Origin: Taibaiella sp041660405 | Lineage (GTDB): Bacteria > Bacteroidota > Bacteroidia > Chitinophagales > Chitinophagaceae | Length of the DNA stretch: 64,000 nt | NCBI GenBank assembly: GCA_041660405.1 | Contig: JBAZWL010000023.1 | Location: 1 to 64,000, forward strand | Direction: 5' to 3' | Part shown: positions 8,280 through 17,451 of the stretch, in pieces | How positions within the stretch are numbered: the stretch's first letter is position 1 | How the letters are laid out: each line of letters opens with the position of its first letter | Notes under the pieces: generated by a model | What the model was told of the DNA's origin: nothing | Databases searched by the model: none | What the model saw: the letters and a program-made list of their open reading frames with translations, nothing else | Made by a program: the position numbers and the translations under genes

Positions 8280-8537
8280 ATGCAGGAAAATCAAATATAC
8301 ATCCCCGGATTTTCTGTAAACAGATTAGCTTCATTGCTGGGTTTGTCTGAAGACGAATTTTCTCGTCTCAGCCACAGTGGAATCAGAGACCTGACAGATA
8401 GTTATGGTGTGGTTTATAAACATTACATTCAATTCAGCCCCAACAATGACAACGAACTTTTAGAACGACTTGATCTGAACAGAAGCAATACCATCTATTT
8501 TACACCTGATCAATTGGGGATGAATGAATTTGGATGA
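8280..8537 (+). CDS. Small hypothetical protein, 85 aa
   Basis: I do not recognise the family. The 85-residue product is acidic and soluble, without signal peptide or membrane segment: GFSVNRLASLLGLSEDEFSRL looks like a helix-rich start and YGVVYKHYIQFSP a strand. The name 'LLGLSEDEF' recalls small DNA- or protein-binding helices but this is not enough for a call. It is monocistronic, between the terminator at 8035 and the inverted repeats at 8558-8642. Codon use looks like its neighbours, supporting a real gene. Confidence 0.6.
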   Translation: MQENQIYIPGFSVNRLASLLGLSEDEFSRLSHSGIRDLTDSYGVVYKHYIQFSPNNDNELLERLDLNRSNTIYFTPDQLGMNEFG

Positions 8538-8557
8538 TAAATTTTAAATCATCCTCA

Positions 8558-8590
8558 AACTTTCCAAAAGGTTAGAACTTTTGGAAAGTT
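8558..8590. repeat. Perfect 13-bp inverted repeat, probable terminator
   Basis: AACTTTCCAAAAG (8558-8570) and CTTTTGGAAAGTT (8578-8590) are perfectly complementary with a 7-nt loop. It lies 20 nt after the small gene ending at 8537 and before a second hairpin at 8609. A degenerate relative (AACTGCCCAAAG / CTTTTGGACAGTT) lies between the convergent genes at 33844-33876, suggesting a recurrent terminator type in this genome. Confidence 0.55.
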
Positions 8591-8601
8591 ATCCACGCCC
8601 A

Positions 8602-8642
8602 AATAAAAAAATAGCAACACCAGAAAGTGTTGCTATTTTTAT
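8602..8642. terminator. Bidirectional terminator between convergent genes
   Basis: AAATAGCAACAC (8609-8620) pairs with GTGTTGCTATTT (8627-8638) around CAGAAA. A-rich DNA flanks the left arm and T-rich DNA the right arm, so it can work for both the small gene on the left and the helicase on the right. Confidence 0.85.
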
Positions 8643-8646
8643 TTAC

Positions 8647-10554
8647 TTAAAGATCTGCAAAGTCCCAGGCGCTTTGCCAGGCATCCAGTTTTTCGGCATA
8701 AGTTATGAAATCAGCATAAAAAGGAAAAGAGGATAGGGTAGCACTATCGCCTATTACTATAAGTTTTTTCCGCGCCCTGGTCATGGCTACATTCATTCTT
8801 CTGGTATCTGAAAGAAAGCCTACAATCCCTTCAGCATTACTTCTGGTCATACTGATGTAAACAATATCGCGCTCCTGGCCCTGGAAGCTATCAATAGTAT
8901 TCACCGAGATCTTATCTTTATGTTCAAGCAATGCAGGATTATGTAACATCATGTCCTGCATCAATAATACCTGCTCCCGGTAAGGCGAAATAATAGCCAT
9001 TGTGGGAAAATCTTTTTTGGAATAATGAGCCTGAAGTGTACTGACTATTTGTGTCGCATGACGGAATAAAAAGGAAGCTTCTTCTTCATTGCTGATGCGT
9101 GTACCTTCCTGTTTCTCTTCATAACCACAACCCGCTGTATCAATAAAAGTCAAAGGTGTATCTTCTGTAAATAATAAATGTTCCGCAACAGAATTGTGAG
9201 CTTTCAATTTGTCATTATAAAATACAAAAGAAGAATATCCCATAATATTCCGGTGCATTCTATACTGCTCCTCCAGCAATACCACAGCCTCAGGAAACAA
9301 CGCGACACATTTCGACATCAGGGTTTCATTAAGACCATTATTGCCTGCAACTCTTGATTTAATCGTAGGCGGTAATTGATTATGATCTCCCGCCATGATC
9401 AACTTCTGACCTTTAAGTACTGGTATCCAGCTTGCAGGCTCCAGTGCCTGGCCAGCTTCATCAATTACTATGGTGTGGTATTTCCTGTTTTTAATAGAAT
9501 AGTGATTGGCACCTACCAATGTGGCTGTAATAACCTGTGCCTTTTCCAGCAAGCCTTCCATAATATATTGCTCGGTACGGTCTGCCTCTTTCATCACCTT
9601 ATGTGCTTCATCAAATAACGCTTTCCGTTGATCTCTTTCTGCTTTTCCAAAACTGCGTTTATATTTATGCGCCATGTCTTTAAAAGCCTGCGCCTGCTTC
9701 TTCATTTTCTTTACTTCCTTCATCCGAATATCAGCAGCAGTTTTGCTATCTAATGTCAGGGACATTAATTTTTCTGATATCCTCGCCGGATTTCCCGCCC
9801 GGATCACATCAAGTCCTTCATCAGCCAGTTTTTCGCTTAACAGATCCACAGCAGCATTGCTAGGTGCAACAACCAATAATTGTTTATTATCTTTTTTGAT
9901 CAAAGCCTTTATGGCTTGCACCAAAGTAGTTGTTTTGCCGGTGCCTGGCGGTCCATGCACAATGGCAAGATCTTCTGCAGAAAGTATTTTATGAACAGCT
10001 TCCATTTGCGAAGCGTTAAGCTTGGTCGGTTCTATAAATTCATATTCTGCATCAAAAGATGGTTTTTTACTTCCGGTAAGAATCTGCACTAATCTGCCTT
10101 CTTTGGAATCGTCTAATAATGCTTCTGCCTGCTTCATGGCCTTCTGCATTTCCTCATAACTGTTCTCATCAAAAAGCAAATCTATTCCCAGTTTGCCATT
10201 CCTACTCCAATCCGGTAATTCATCCTCTCGTAACGCTAACTTTAAGCGATTACCTGAAATGAAAGATATGGTGCCTTCAACACGATCTTCCGTAGCATTA
10301 TAATTGGAGAAAAGTGCGGCTGGCATACCGGAACGCAACTGATGTGTAATATCCTGATGTGTGGTGCGTTCTACTTCAATAGTTATATAGTCGCCACGGC
10401 CTGGTTCTGTGTCTCTTATAGCAATCGGGTACCAGCAAATACCATTTGTTCTGCGCTCTGCTGCCGACGATGTGGTTGCAATTTTAAGATAAGCATTACG
10501 GTCTTCTTCCTGTTCTGTTTTTAAAAGCTCCTGCAGCTTTTTGAAATAATCCAT
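8647..10554 (-). CDS. SF1 (UPF1/IGHMBP2-like) DNA/RNA helicase
   Basis: 635 residues with all superfamily 1B helicase motifs in order: GPPGTGKTTTL (Walker A, about residue 201), DEAGQALEP (motif II, about 366), GDHNQLPP (motif III, about 389), EEQYRMH (motif IV, about 430), DSFQGQERD (motif V, about 557) and RRMNVAMTRARKKL (motif VI, about 590). The N-terminal ~150 residues fit the beta-barrel domain of UPF1/IGHMBP2 relatives. A 5'-3' ATP-dependent nucleic-acid helicase is expected; the cellular role in Bacteroidota is not established. The frame begins at a TTG (10560), but the ATG two codons later is the natural start. Confidence 0.9.
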   Translation of the reverse strand: MDYFKKLQELLKTEQEEDRNAYLKIATTSSAAERRTNGICWYPIAIRDTEPGRGDYITIEVERTTHQDITHQLRSGMPAALFSNYNATEDRVEGTISFISGNRLKLALREDELPDWSRNGKLGIDLLFDENSYEEMQKAMKQAEALLDDSKEGRLVQILTGSKKPSFDAEYEFIEPTKLNASQMEAVHKILSAEDLAIVHGPPGTGKTTTLVQAIKALIKKDNKQLLVVAPSNAAVDLLSEKLADEGLDVIRAGNPARISEKLMSLTLDSKTAADIRMKEVKKMKKQAQAFKDMAHKYKRSFGKAERDQRKALFDEAHKVMKEADRTEQYIMEGLLEKAQVITATLVGANHYSIKNRKYHTIVIDEAGQALEPASWIPVLKGQKLIMAGDHNQLPPTIKSRVAGNNGLNETLMSKCVALFPEAVVLLEEQYRMHRNIMGYSSFVFYNDKLKAHNSVAEHLLFTEDTPLTFIDTAGCGYEEKQEGTRISNEEEASFLFRHATQIVSTLQAHYSKKDFPTMAIISPYREQVLLMQDMMLHNPALLEHKDKISVNTIDSFQGQERDIVYISMTRSNAEGIVGFLSDTRRMNVAMTRARKKLIVIGDSATLSSFPFYADFITYAEKLDAWQSAWDFADL

Positions 10555-10600
10555 ACGCAAAGGTAACGGGCAATTTTGTTACGAAATTATTTTAATCGCA

Positions 10601-11587
10601 TCATACGGACCAGAAATGCCCCTGGTTTATAATGCTGATATAGACTTCATCCCCTTCATTCAGTAAATTGTCGTTGGTATAAATTGTGATTTTTTGATTA
10701 GCTATGAAAACAGTTGCTTCTAAATAATTTCCCCGGAAAGCAAGCTTTTTAATAACTGTTTTTACGCCGTATTTCTTTTCTTTATTGATAATGAAATGCT
10801 CCGGCCTTAAAAAAATATGTTTTCCTTTTGAAACTGCCGGAACAGAGAAAAATGCAGCAAGTTCTGCATCCAGCAAATTGTATTTTCCAAGTAAGCCACC
10901 GGCATACTCATCTTTTGGTTTAAGATAAACTTGGGCAGGTTTATCCTGTTGAATGATACTACCATCTTTTATAATGATCAACTCATCGGCCCAAGGCAAA
11001 AGATCTACGGGATCATGAGAGGCTAGAATGCAGCTCAATCCCATCTTGTTACTGATATCTTCAATTACTGTTTTCAATATAGTAGTATGTATCAGATCAA
11101 GGTTGGAAAAAGGTTCGTCCAGAATTAAGAGCTTGGGTGCTGTGAGCAATAATCTTGCCAAAGCGATACGTTGTTTTTCACCACCGGATAACTGATCTGT
11201 TTTCCGTTTTAGTAAATGGCTGATACGGCACAGTTCAAATAGTTGTTCTGCTTCGCCTTCGGGTAAATTATTGGCATAGGACAATAATTCCTCCATTCTG
11301 TAATGATTCCTAAGTTCATAATGTTGCGATAGGTAAGCAATTCCAGGCTCTCCGGGAATAAGTCTGTAAGCAGGGCCTTTTACCTTGTTGTCTTCAAAAA
11401 ATATTTCACCCGAATCAGGTTCTTCCAACCCTGAAATAATTTTGAGCAAAGTACTTTTACCGGAACCTGTAGCGCCAGCTATACCAACCTTCTGACCTTT
11501 ATGTTGTGTGAAGTTAATTTCGTTGAGTGCAAAAACTTCGGAAACTTTTTTGCTGATTGCTGAAACCCGGAGGATAGGTTGACGCAT
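10601..11587 (-). CDS. ABC transporter ATP-binding protein with C-terminal TOBE-like domain
   Basis: 328 residues. Walker A GATGSGKST (38-46), Q-loop at SQHYEL (about 87), signature LSGGE (133-137), Walker B LLILDEP (153-159), and H-loop ASHD are intact. Residues ~250-328 form a TOBE-like domain (VKTVIKKLAFRGNYLEATVFI), as in importer ATPases of the PotA/MalK/CysA type, where it binds regulatory ligands. No permease or binding-protein gene is adjacent, so the substrate cannot be named and the partner must be encoded elsewhere. It lies 105 nt after pgl and 46 nt before the helicase, with its own candidate promoter. Confidence 0.85.
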   Translation of the reverse strand: MRQPILRVSAISKKVSEVFALNEINFTQHKGQKVGIAGATGSGKSTLLKIISGLEEPDSGEIFFEDNKVKGPAYRLIPGEPGIAYLSQHYELRNHYRMEELLSYANNLPEGEAEQLFELCRISHLLKRKTDQLSGGEKQRIALARLLLTAPKLLILDEPFSNLDLIHTTILKTVIEDISNKMGLSCILASHDPVDLLPWADELIIIKDGSIIQQDKPAQVYLKPKDEYAGGLLGKYNLLDAELAAFFSVPAVSKGKHIFLRPEHFIINKEKKYGVKTVIKKLAFRGNYLEATVFIANQKITIYTNDNLLNEGDEVYISIINQGHFWSV

Positions 11588-11628
11588 GAATGGAACCTGC
11601 TGTTGCTTGATTAATTATGAATAAAGGA

Positions 11629-11659
11629 GCAAGGTAGGAAGGAATCAAATATTTGCCAA
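11629..11659 (-). promoter_or_regulatory. Candidate promoter for the ABC ATPase gene
   Basis: On the minus strand TTG (11659-11657), a 20-nt spacer and TACCTTGC (11636-11629) approximate TTG-N19-TAnnTTTG. The 105-nt gap after pgl supports a separate transcription start here. Confidence 0.35.
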
Positions 11660-11692
11660 AAAGGTCCCAGTTATAATGGCTTAATAATTTTA

Positions 11693-12421
11693 TTACTGGT
11701 TCAGCAATGAAGCAGCATCTTTATCCAGGAACCAGGCTACACGCTCATTACGTATTAATTGGGCAGGGTAGAGATCTACAACAATATCTTCCGGATCATT
11801 GGTCAAAACATGCATTACTGCCTCCGCTTTTTCTTTCCCAATAACGAGAAATACGATCCGAACAGCGTTATTGATCAACGGGGCATTGAAGGTAATACGC
11901 CAGGTTTTTTGCTCAGGCAATTCAACGGCTTTTACACCAGGCGTTTTATCATGTAATATATCAGTGTAAGGAAATAATGAAGCGGTATGGGCGTTATCTC
12001 CCATGCCTAAAAGAATAAGATCAAACTTGATGTCATTGTTATTGAAAAAGAGATTTAGTCTTTGCTGATAATCTTCAGCAGCTTGCGGTGGGGCAAGGGT
12101 AGTATTTACAGGGAATATGTGATCATCAGGAATATCTAAAGGCTTTAAGAGCGTTTCATAAGCCATCTTGTAATTACTGTCTTTATCGGTATGCGAAACA
12201 TAACGTTCATCTCCAAAAAAGAAATATACTTTGCTCCAATCTATCTCATCACGAAAAGGTGGTGAGGTGAGTAATTCATGCAATTTTTGTGGAGTAAAGC
12301 CGCCGGATAAAGCTACCAAAAAGTGATTGTTTTCTTCGATAGCTTCCTTGGCAAGTTGTATAAAATAACGAGCCAGCACACTCGTCGCTTCTTCCTTTGT
12401 TTCCAGTATATTTAAGGTCAT
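11693..12421 (-). CDS. pgl: 6-phosphogluconolactonase
   Basis: 242 residues, normal for the DevB/SOL-type lactonase. Hallmarks are VALSGGFTPQKLHELL (about residues 37-52), FFFGDERYVSHTDKDSNYKMA (about 68-88) and DLILLGMGDNAHTASLFP (about 135-152). It hydrolyses 6-phosphoglucono-delta-lactone to 6-phosphogluconate, the second step of the oxidative pentose phosphate pathway. The start is 5 nt after the zwf stop, so the enzyme is produced together with its substrate-forming partner. Last gene of the pentose phosphate operon. Confidence 0.95.
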   Translation of the reverse strand: MTLNILETKEEATSVLARYFIQLAKEAIEENNHFLVALSGGFTPQKLHELLTSPPFRDEIDWSKVYFFFGDERYVSHTDKDSNYKMAYETLLKPLDIPDDHIFPVNTTLAPPQAAEDYQQRLNLFFNNNDIKFDLILLGMGDNAHTASLFPYTDILHDKTPGVKAVELPEQKTWRITFNAPLINNAVRIVFLVIGKEKAEAVMHVLTNDPEDIVVDLYPAQLIRNERVAWFLDKDAASLLNQ

Positions 12422-12426
12422 AAGAC

Positions 12427-13947
12427 TTAAGTTTTCTTTTTATTTTTCATCGGCAGGGAAAACCAATGGAATCCATCACGTGCTATAAGTGCTTCAGCAG
12501 CTTCAGGCCCCCAGGAGTCCGCTGCATAATTAGGAAAGTTAATACTTTTTCTTCCCTGCCAGTTATTGACTATTGGCATAATCAGATCCCATGCAGCTTC
12601 TACCTGATCGCCCCGCATAAAAAGTGTTTGATCTCCAAGCATAGTATCCAACAATAAGGTCTCATATGCTTCCGGAGCCTGCGCTGTATATACACCTTCA
12701 TAATCAAAAACCATATCGACTGTGTTCAACAACATATCCAATCCTGGTCTCTTGGCCTGCACCTGTAACCTGATACTCATTTCTGGTTGTATATTGATTA
12801 CAAGCCTGTTCTGTTGCCAGCTTTCAGTGGTTTCATCCGGAAAAACTTTATGCGGAACATCTTTGAACTGAATAGAAATTACAGATGCCGATTGATGCAT
12901 TCGCTTCCCGGATCGAACATAAAAAGGAACATCCTGCCAACGCCAGTTATCCACAAAGAATTTAATTGCCGCAAAGGTTTCCGTATTCGATTCCGCATCT
13001 ACTTTTGTTTCCTCCCTGTATCCGGGCACTTCTTTACCTTGCATCCATCCTGTTGAGTATTGGCCGCGTACTGTATCCATGCGTACATCTTCAGGTGTGA
13101 AGCGCCGCATTGCTTTCAATACATCTACTTTTCGGTTCCGTATTTCATCGGCATTAAAACTATTAGGCGGTTCCATGGCAACAAGACAAAGCAATTGTAA
13201 TAGGTGATTTTGAATCATGTCACGCAACGCTCCGGAATGATCATAATAATCGCCTCGTTCTTCAACGCCCAGCTGTTCGGTTACAGATATCTGTACATGG
13301 TCAATGTAATTCCGGTTCCAGAGTGGTTCCATAATACTATTGGCAAATCGAAAAGCCATAATATTCTGAACGGTTTCTTTACCGAGATAATGATCAATTC
13401 TGTAAATCTGTTGTTCTGAATACATACTACTCAATAATTCATTCAGAGTTTGAGCAGTAGCAAGGTCGTGTCCAAAAGGTTTTTCAATAACGATTCTTAC
13501 TCGTTCCTTATCTTTTGCAAGTTTGGCCTGGTAAATATTTTTGCTGATAATTGGAAAAAAATCAGGCGATACTGCAAGATAGTAAATTACATTGGCTGTA
13601 CAATCCCATTCTTTATTCAATCGGTCGATGTGTTCTCCGAAGTTTTTATAGGTAGCAGCATCTTTTGCATCAGCTACCTGGTAGTAAATGTTTTTGACAA
13701 AGTCATTCCAATTATCCTTTTTTACCGTACCGCTTCTGGAGAATTCATTAATGCTTTCCTTTAGACTTTCTGCAAAGTCCTTGTCCGTTAATGTTGTACG
13801 TCCGGTACCTATAATAGCAAACTGGTCGGGTAGCCATCCGTCAAGATATAAATTATATAACGCAGGCGCCAGTTTCCGTTTATTTAGATCTCCTGTAGCT
13901 CCGAAGATGACAAAGATTACAGGATCGCATTTAAGGCTTGTGTTCAT
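12427..13947 (-). CDS. zwf: Glucose-6-phosphate 1-dehydrogenase
   Basis: 506 residues. The NADP-binding GATGDLNKRKL (about residues 16-26) and the active-site segment RIDHYLGKETVQ (about 180-191, with catalytic His and substrate Lys) are intact, as is YVRSGKRM in the C-terminal domain. It oxidises glucose 6-phosphate to 6-phosphogluconolactone with formation of NADPH. The frame opens eight codons earlier at a TTG (13971), but the ATG at 13947 gives the usual N-terminus. Fifty nt downstream of gnd and 5 nt upstream of pgl. Confidence 0.95.
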   Translation of the reverse strand: MNTSLKCDPVIFVIFGATGDLNKRKLAPALYNLYLDGWLPDQFAIIGTGRTTLTDKDFAESLKESINEFSRSGTVKKDNWNDFVKNIYYQVADAKDAATYKNFGEHIDRLNKEWDCTANVIYYLAVSPDFFPIISKNIYQAKLAKDKERVRIVIEKPFGHDLATAQTLNELLSSMYSEQQIYRIDHYLGKETVQNIMAFRFANSIMEPLWNRNYIDHVQISVTEQLGVEERGDYYDHSGALRDMIQNHLLQLLCLVAMEPPNSFNADEIRNRKVDVLKAMRRFTPEDVRMDTVRGQYSTGWMQGKEVPGYREETKVDAESNTETFAAIKFFVDNWRWQDVPFYVRSGKRMHQSASVISIQFKDVPHKVFPDETTESWQQNRLVINIQPEMSIRLQVQAKRPGLDMLLNTVDMVFDYEGVYTAQAPEAYETLLLDTMLGDQTLFMRGDQVEAAWDLIMPIVNNWQGRKSINFPNYAADSWGPEAAEALIARDGFHWFSLPMKNKKKT

Positions 13948-13996
13948 GAAATAAATTTTTACGAAGAACAATTACTCATGATAATATGACCACTCT

Positions 13997-15415
13997 TTAT
14001 TCTGCTTTTTTTCTAAGCCATATGGTATGAAAAGTGCCTTCCTTCTTGATTAATTCATAAGTATGAGCACCAAAATAATCCCTTTGCGCCTGGATGAGGT
14101 TTGAAGGCATTCTTCCGGTACGGATACTGTCAAAGTAACTAAGCGAGGAAGAATAGGCCGGCATAGCAAGGCCTATATTAATGGCGGAGGTTAATATTTG
14201 CCTGATGCCGGGCATTGCCTCTGATACCTTATCACCGATAGTAACATCTGCCAGTAAATGATGCAGGTCTTTCTTGTTTCGAAATGCGTTATAAATATCA
14301 TTAAGAAAAGCAGAACGAATGATGCAACCTCCACGCCAGATGCGGGCGATACCCGAAAGGTCAAGGTTATATTGATAGGTTACCGAAGCCTTTGCCAGTA
14401 AATGCATGCCTTGAGCATAAGTCACTGCCATGCTAAAGTAGAATGCTTGTTCCAGGGCTTTTAATACTTCATCTTTATTGCCTTCAAATGGCTTTATATC
14501 ATTGCGATATTGTTCTGCAATCTGCATTCTAAGATCTTTATACTTACTAAGGTCACGCATGGCAACGGCAGTATCAATAGTAGGTATGGGAACTTCAAGA
14601 TCCATAGCTATCTGGGATGTCCATTTACCAGTGCCTTTAGCCCGGGCTTCATCTTTGATATCATCCAATAATAAATGATCGGCTGTTTCTTCTTTATAAA
14701 GGAAAATATCTTTGGTGATATCCAAAAGAAAAGATTGCAACCGGCCATTATTCCATGAAGCCAATACTGCTCCTATGGCATCATTATCCAATTGCAATCC
14801 TCTTTTCAGAAAATCATAAGTATCTGCAATGATTTGCATGAGGCCATATTCAATACCATTATGCACCATCTTTACAAAATGCCCCGAAGCTCCGTGACCA
14901 ATGTAAGTAACACATGGCTCACCATCAACTTTTGCAGCTATAGATTCGAGTATGGGCTTCATCACATGATAAGCTTCCTTATCTCCACCAGGCATCATGC
15001 TTGGTCCATAACGCGCACCTTCTTCTCCACCGGAAATGCCCATGCCCAAAAAATGAAATCCCTTCTGTTCCAAATATTCAGCCCTTCTGGTGGTATCTGT
15101 AAAATGTGAATTTCCTCCATCAATTACAATATCTCCCTGGTTCAGTAAGGGTAATAATTCTTCTATCACACTATCTACAGCGTTACCTGCAGGTACCAGC
15201 ATCATAATAGATCTTGGGCTTTTCAGGCTTTGCACAAAGGAAGTAATATCGTTGAATCCTTTTACTGTAGAGCCATTGGCTTCTTGTTCAAGTAACAGTC
15301 CCTTATCAGGATCTTTATCAAAACCTGCGCCCGCTATACCATGATCTACCATGTTCAATAGCAGATTACGCCCCATGGTACCCAGGCCTATCATTCCGAA
15401 GTCATATGCTGACAT
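13997..15415 (-). CDS. gnd: 6-phosphogluconate dehydrogenase, decarboxylating
   Basis: 472 residues, the long NADP-type. GLGTMG (10-15) is the nucleotide fold, GNSHFTDT the phosphogluconate-binding part, and GHFVKMVHNGIEY (about 178-190) holds the catalytic Lys; LDITKDIF and AKGTGKWTSQIA are family signatures. It converts 6-phosphogluconate to ribulose 5-phosphate with CO2 and NADPH. Located between tkt and zwf (20 and 49 nt gaps) in one transcription unit. Confidence 0.95.
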   Translation of the reverse strand: MSAYDFGMIGLGTMGRNLLLNMVDHGIAGAGFDKDPDKGLLLEQEANGSTVKGFNDITSFVQSLKSPRSIMMLVPAGNAVDSVIEELLPLLNQGDIVIDGGNSHFTDTTRRAEYLEQKGFHFLGMGISGGEEGARYGPSMMPGGDKEAYHVMKPILESIAAKVDGEPCVTYIGHGASGHFVKMVHNGIEYGLMQIIADTYDFLKRGLQLDNDAIGAVLASWNNGRLQSFLLDITKDIFLYKEETADHLLLDDIKDEARAKGTGKWTSQIAMDLEVPIPTIDTAVAMRDLSKYKDLRMQIAEQYRNDIKPFEGNKDEVLKALEQAFYFSMAVTYAQGMHLLAKASVTYQYNLDLSGIARIWRGGCIIRSAFLNDIYNAFRNKKDLHHLLADVTIGDKVSEAMPGIRQILTSAINIGLAMPAYSSSLSYFDSIRTGRMPSNLIQAQRDYFGAHTYELIKKEGTFHTIWLRKKAE

Positions 15416-15435
15416 TGTTTTTTATTTTTTATTGA

Positions 15436-17451
15436 TCAGGAAATTTGTAAAAGTTCTTTTGCTTTGGCGATAAGGTGTTCTACAGTAAAACCAAATTCTT
15501 TGAAGAGATCCTCAGCCGGTGCTGATTCTCCAAAGGTAGTCATGCCATGAATTGCTCCTTCATCAGTTACATATTTGTGCCAGCCGAGTACAGAACCTGC
15601 TTCTACCGCCAGTCTTTTCTTTAACATCTTTGGCAATACTTTTTCTTTATAACCATCATCCTGCTTTTCAAATAATTCCCATGAAGGCATGCTGACTACG
15701 CGAGCTGCAATTCCTTCTTCTTTTAAAGCGGATTGAACTTCTAAAATTAAAGCTACTTCAGAGCCTGTTGCTATTAAAACAAGTTGAGGTTCAGTATGGG
15801 CTTCTGAAAGAATGTAAGCACCTTTTTCCAGTTCTGAGGCATTTGCATATTTTGATTGATCCAGTATAGGTAAGCCTTGCCTAGTTAGGATTAGCGCTAC
15901 AGGGCCTCCCTGATGTTCAATAGCAACACGCCATGCCTCCCGCGTTTCATTGGCATCAGCAGGTCGTATAACTGTCAGATTGGGAATAGACCTAAGAGAG
16001 ATCAGTTGTTCAATAGGCTGATGCGTAGTCCCATCTTCTCCAAGTCCTATGCTGTCGTGGGTAAACACATAAATGGGCTTGATCTTCATAATGGCTGCCA
16101 GCCTGATTGGCGGTCGCATATATTCCGAAAATATAAGGAAAGTAGCCCCATATGGAATAATACCTTTGGTGAGCGCCATACCATTCAAAGCAGAGCCCAT
16201 AGCGTGCTCCCGTATACCGAAGTGAAAATTCCGGCCGTTCCGGTCTTCAGAAGTAAAGGAGTCGAATTTTTTAAGATTTGTTTCTGTTGAAGGTGCCAGA
16301 TCCGCGGCTCCTCCTATAAGTCCAGGGAAATATTCAGCGATAGTATTCAGTACTTGTCCGGAAGCTTGTCGTGTGGCCAGCTTTTTATCTGAAGATTCAA
16401 ATACCGGTAATTTTTCCTTCCATCCTTCAGGCAATTTGTTTTCACTTGCCATTTCATATTCTGCAGCCAGTTCGGGGAATTCTTTTTTGTAATTTTTGAA
16501 TAACTCGTTCCATTTAGATTCTTGCTCTATACCTTTTTTGCCCGCGTTGAGGTAATATTCAGATACTTCATCAGGGATATAAAAATATTTTTCTGGATCA
16601 AATCCAAGGAATTCTTTGGTTTTCTTTAGTTCATCAGGGCCGAGGGGAGAGCCATGCGCGCCAGCTGTATTTACTTTATTAGGGCTGCCATAAGCAATCT
16701 CGGTACGCACCTTTATTAATGATGGTCGCTGTGTTTCTGCTTTTGCGTTTCTTACCGCAATGGCAATGGCATTAATGTCATTGCCATCATCTATAGTTTG
16801 TACATGCCAGTTATAAGCTTCAAATCTTTTGGCTACATCTTCATTGAAAGCAATATCAGTGCTGCCTTCAATGGATATATGATTATCATCATACAGGTAA
16901 ATAATGTTACCCAATTCCAGATGCCCGGCTAAAGATGCTGCTTCGGAAGTGACGCCTTCCATCATATCGCCATCACTGCATATGGCATAAATGTGATAAT
17001 CAAAAATAGGAAAACCAGGCTTGTTATATCTTGCTGCAAGATGCTTTTGCGCTATAGCAAAACCTACGCCATTGGCAAAGCCCTGACCGAGAGGGCCTGT
17101 AGTTACATCAATACCAGGCGCCAATCCATATTCAGGATGGCCGGCGGTTTTACTATGCAGTTGTCTGAAATTTTTAATATCATCCAAAGAAATATCATAA
17201 CCGGTAAGATGCAGAAAGCTATACTGCAGCATACAACCATGACCTGCAGATAAGATAAAACGATCTCTATTGACCCAATGCGGATTGTGGGGATTATAAT
17301 TCATAAATTGAGACCACAATACATGCCCCATTGGTGCAACTCCCATAGGCATACCCGGATGCCCTGAATTAGCTTTCTGCACTGCATCTGCCGATAATAC
17401 ACGAACAGTATCAATGCAAAGTTGTTCTATAGTTTTCACTGAATTATTCAT
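15436..17451 (-). CDS. tkt: Transketolase
   Basis: 671 residues, full-length transketolase. GHPGMPMGVAPMGHVLW near residue 30, the thiamine-diphosphate motif SDGDMMEGVTSEA (about 159-171) with DDNHISIEG, and the pyrimidine-domain GIREHAMGSALNGMAL are all present. It moves two-carbon units between pentose phosphates and glycolytic sugars, the non-oxidative arm of the pathway. Its ATG overlaps the end of the glucokinase gene by 4 nt (ATGA type), so the two are translationally coupled. Confidence 0.95.
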   Translation of the reverse strand: MNNSVKTIEQLCIDTVRVLSADAVQKANSGHPGMPMGVAPMGHVLWSQFMNYNPHNPHWVNRDRFILSAGHGCMLQYSFLHLTGYDISLDDIKNFRQLHSKTAGHPEYGLAPGIDVTTGPLGQGFANGVGFAIAQKHLAARYNKPGFPIFDYHIYAICSDGDMMEGVTSEAASLAGHLELGNIIYLYDDNHISIEGSTDIAFNEDVAKRFEAYNWHVQTIDDGNDINAIAIAVRNAKAETQRPSLIKVRTEIAYGSPNKVNTAGAHGSPLGPDELKKTKEFLGFDPEKYFYIPDEVSEYYLNAGKKGIEQESKWNELFKNYKKEFPELAAEYEMASENKLPEGWKEKLPVFESSDKKLATRQASGQVLNTIAEYFPGLIGGAADLAPSTETNLKKFDSFTSEDRNGRNFHFGIREHAMGSALNGMALTKGIIPYGATFLIFSEYMRPPIRLAAIMKIKPIYVFTHDSIGLGEDGTTHQPIEQLISLRSIPNLTVIRPADANETREAWRVAIEHQGGPVALILTRQGLPILDQSKYANASELEKGAYILSEAHTEPQLVLIATGSEVALILEVQSALKEEGIAARVVSMPSWELFEKQDDGYKEKVLPKMLKKRLAVEAGSVLGWHKYVTDEGAIHGMTTFGESAPAEDLFKEFGFTVEHLIAKAKELLQIS

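Noticed and set aside
10554..10565. Perfect TACCTTTG box just before the helicase ATG
   Set aside because: It lies only 3 nt from the ATG and has no TTG 19 nt upstream, so it would give a leaderless or truncated message; probably chance.
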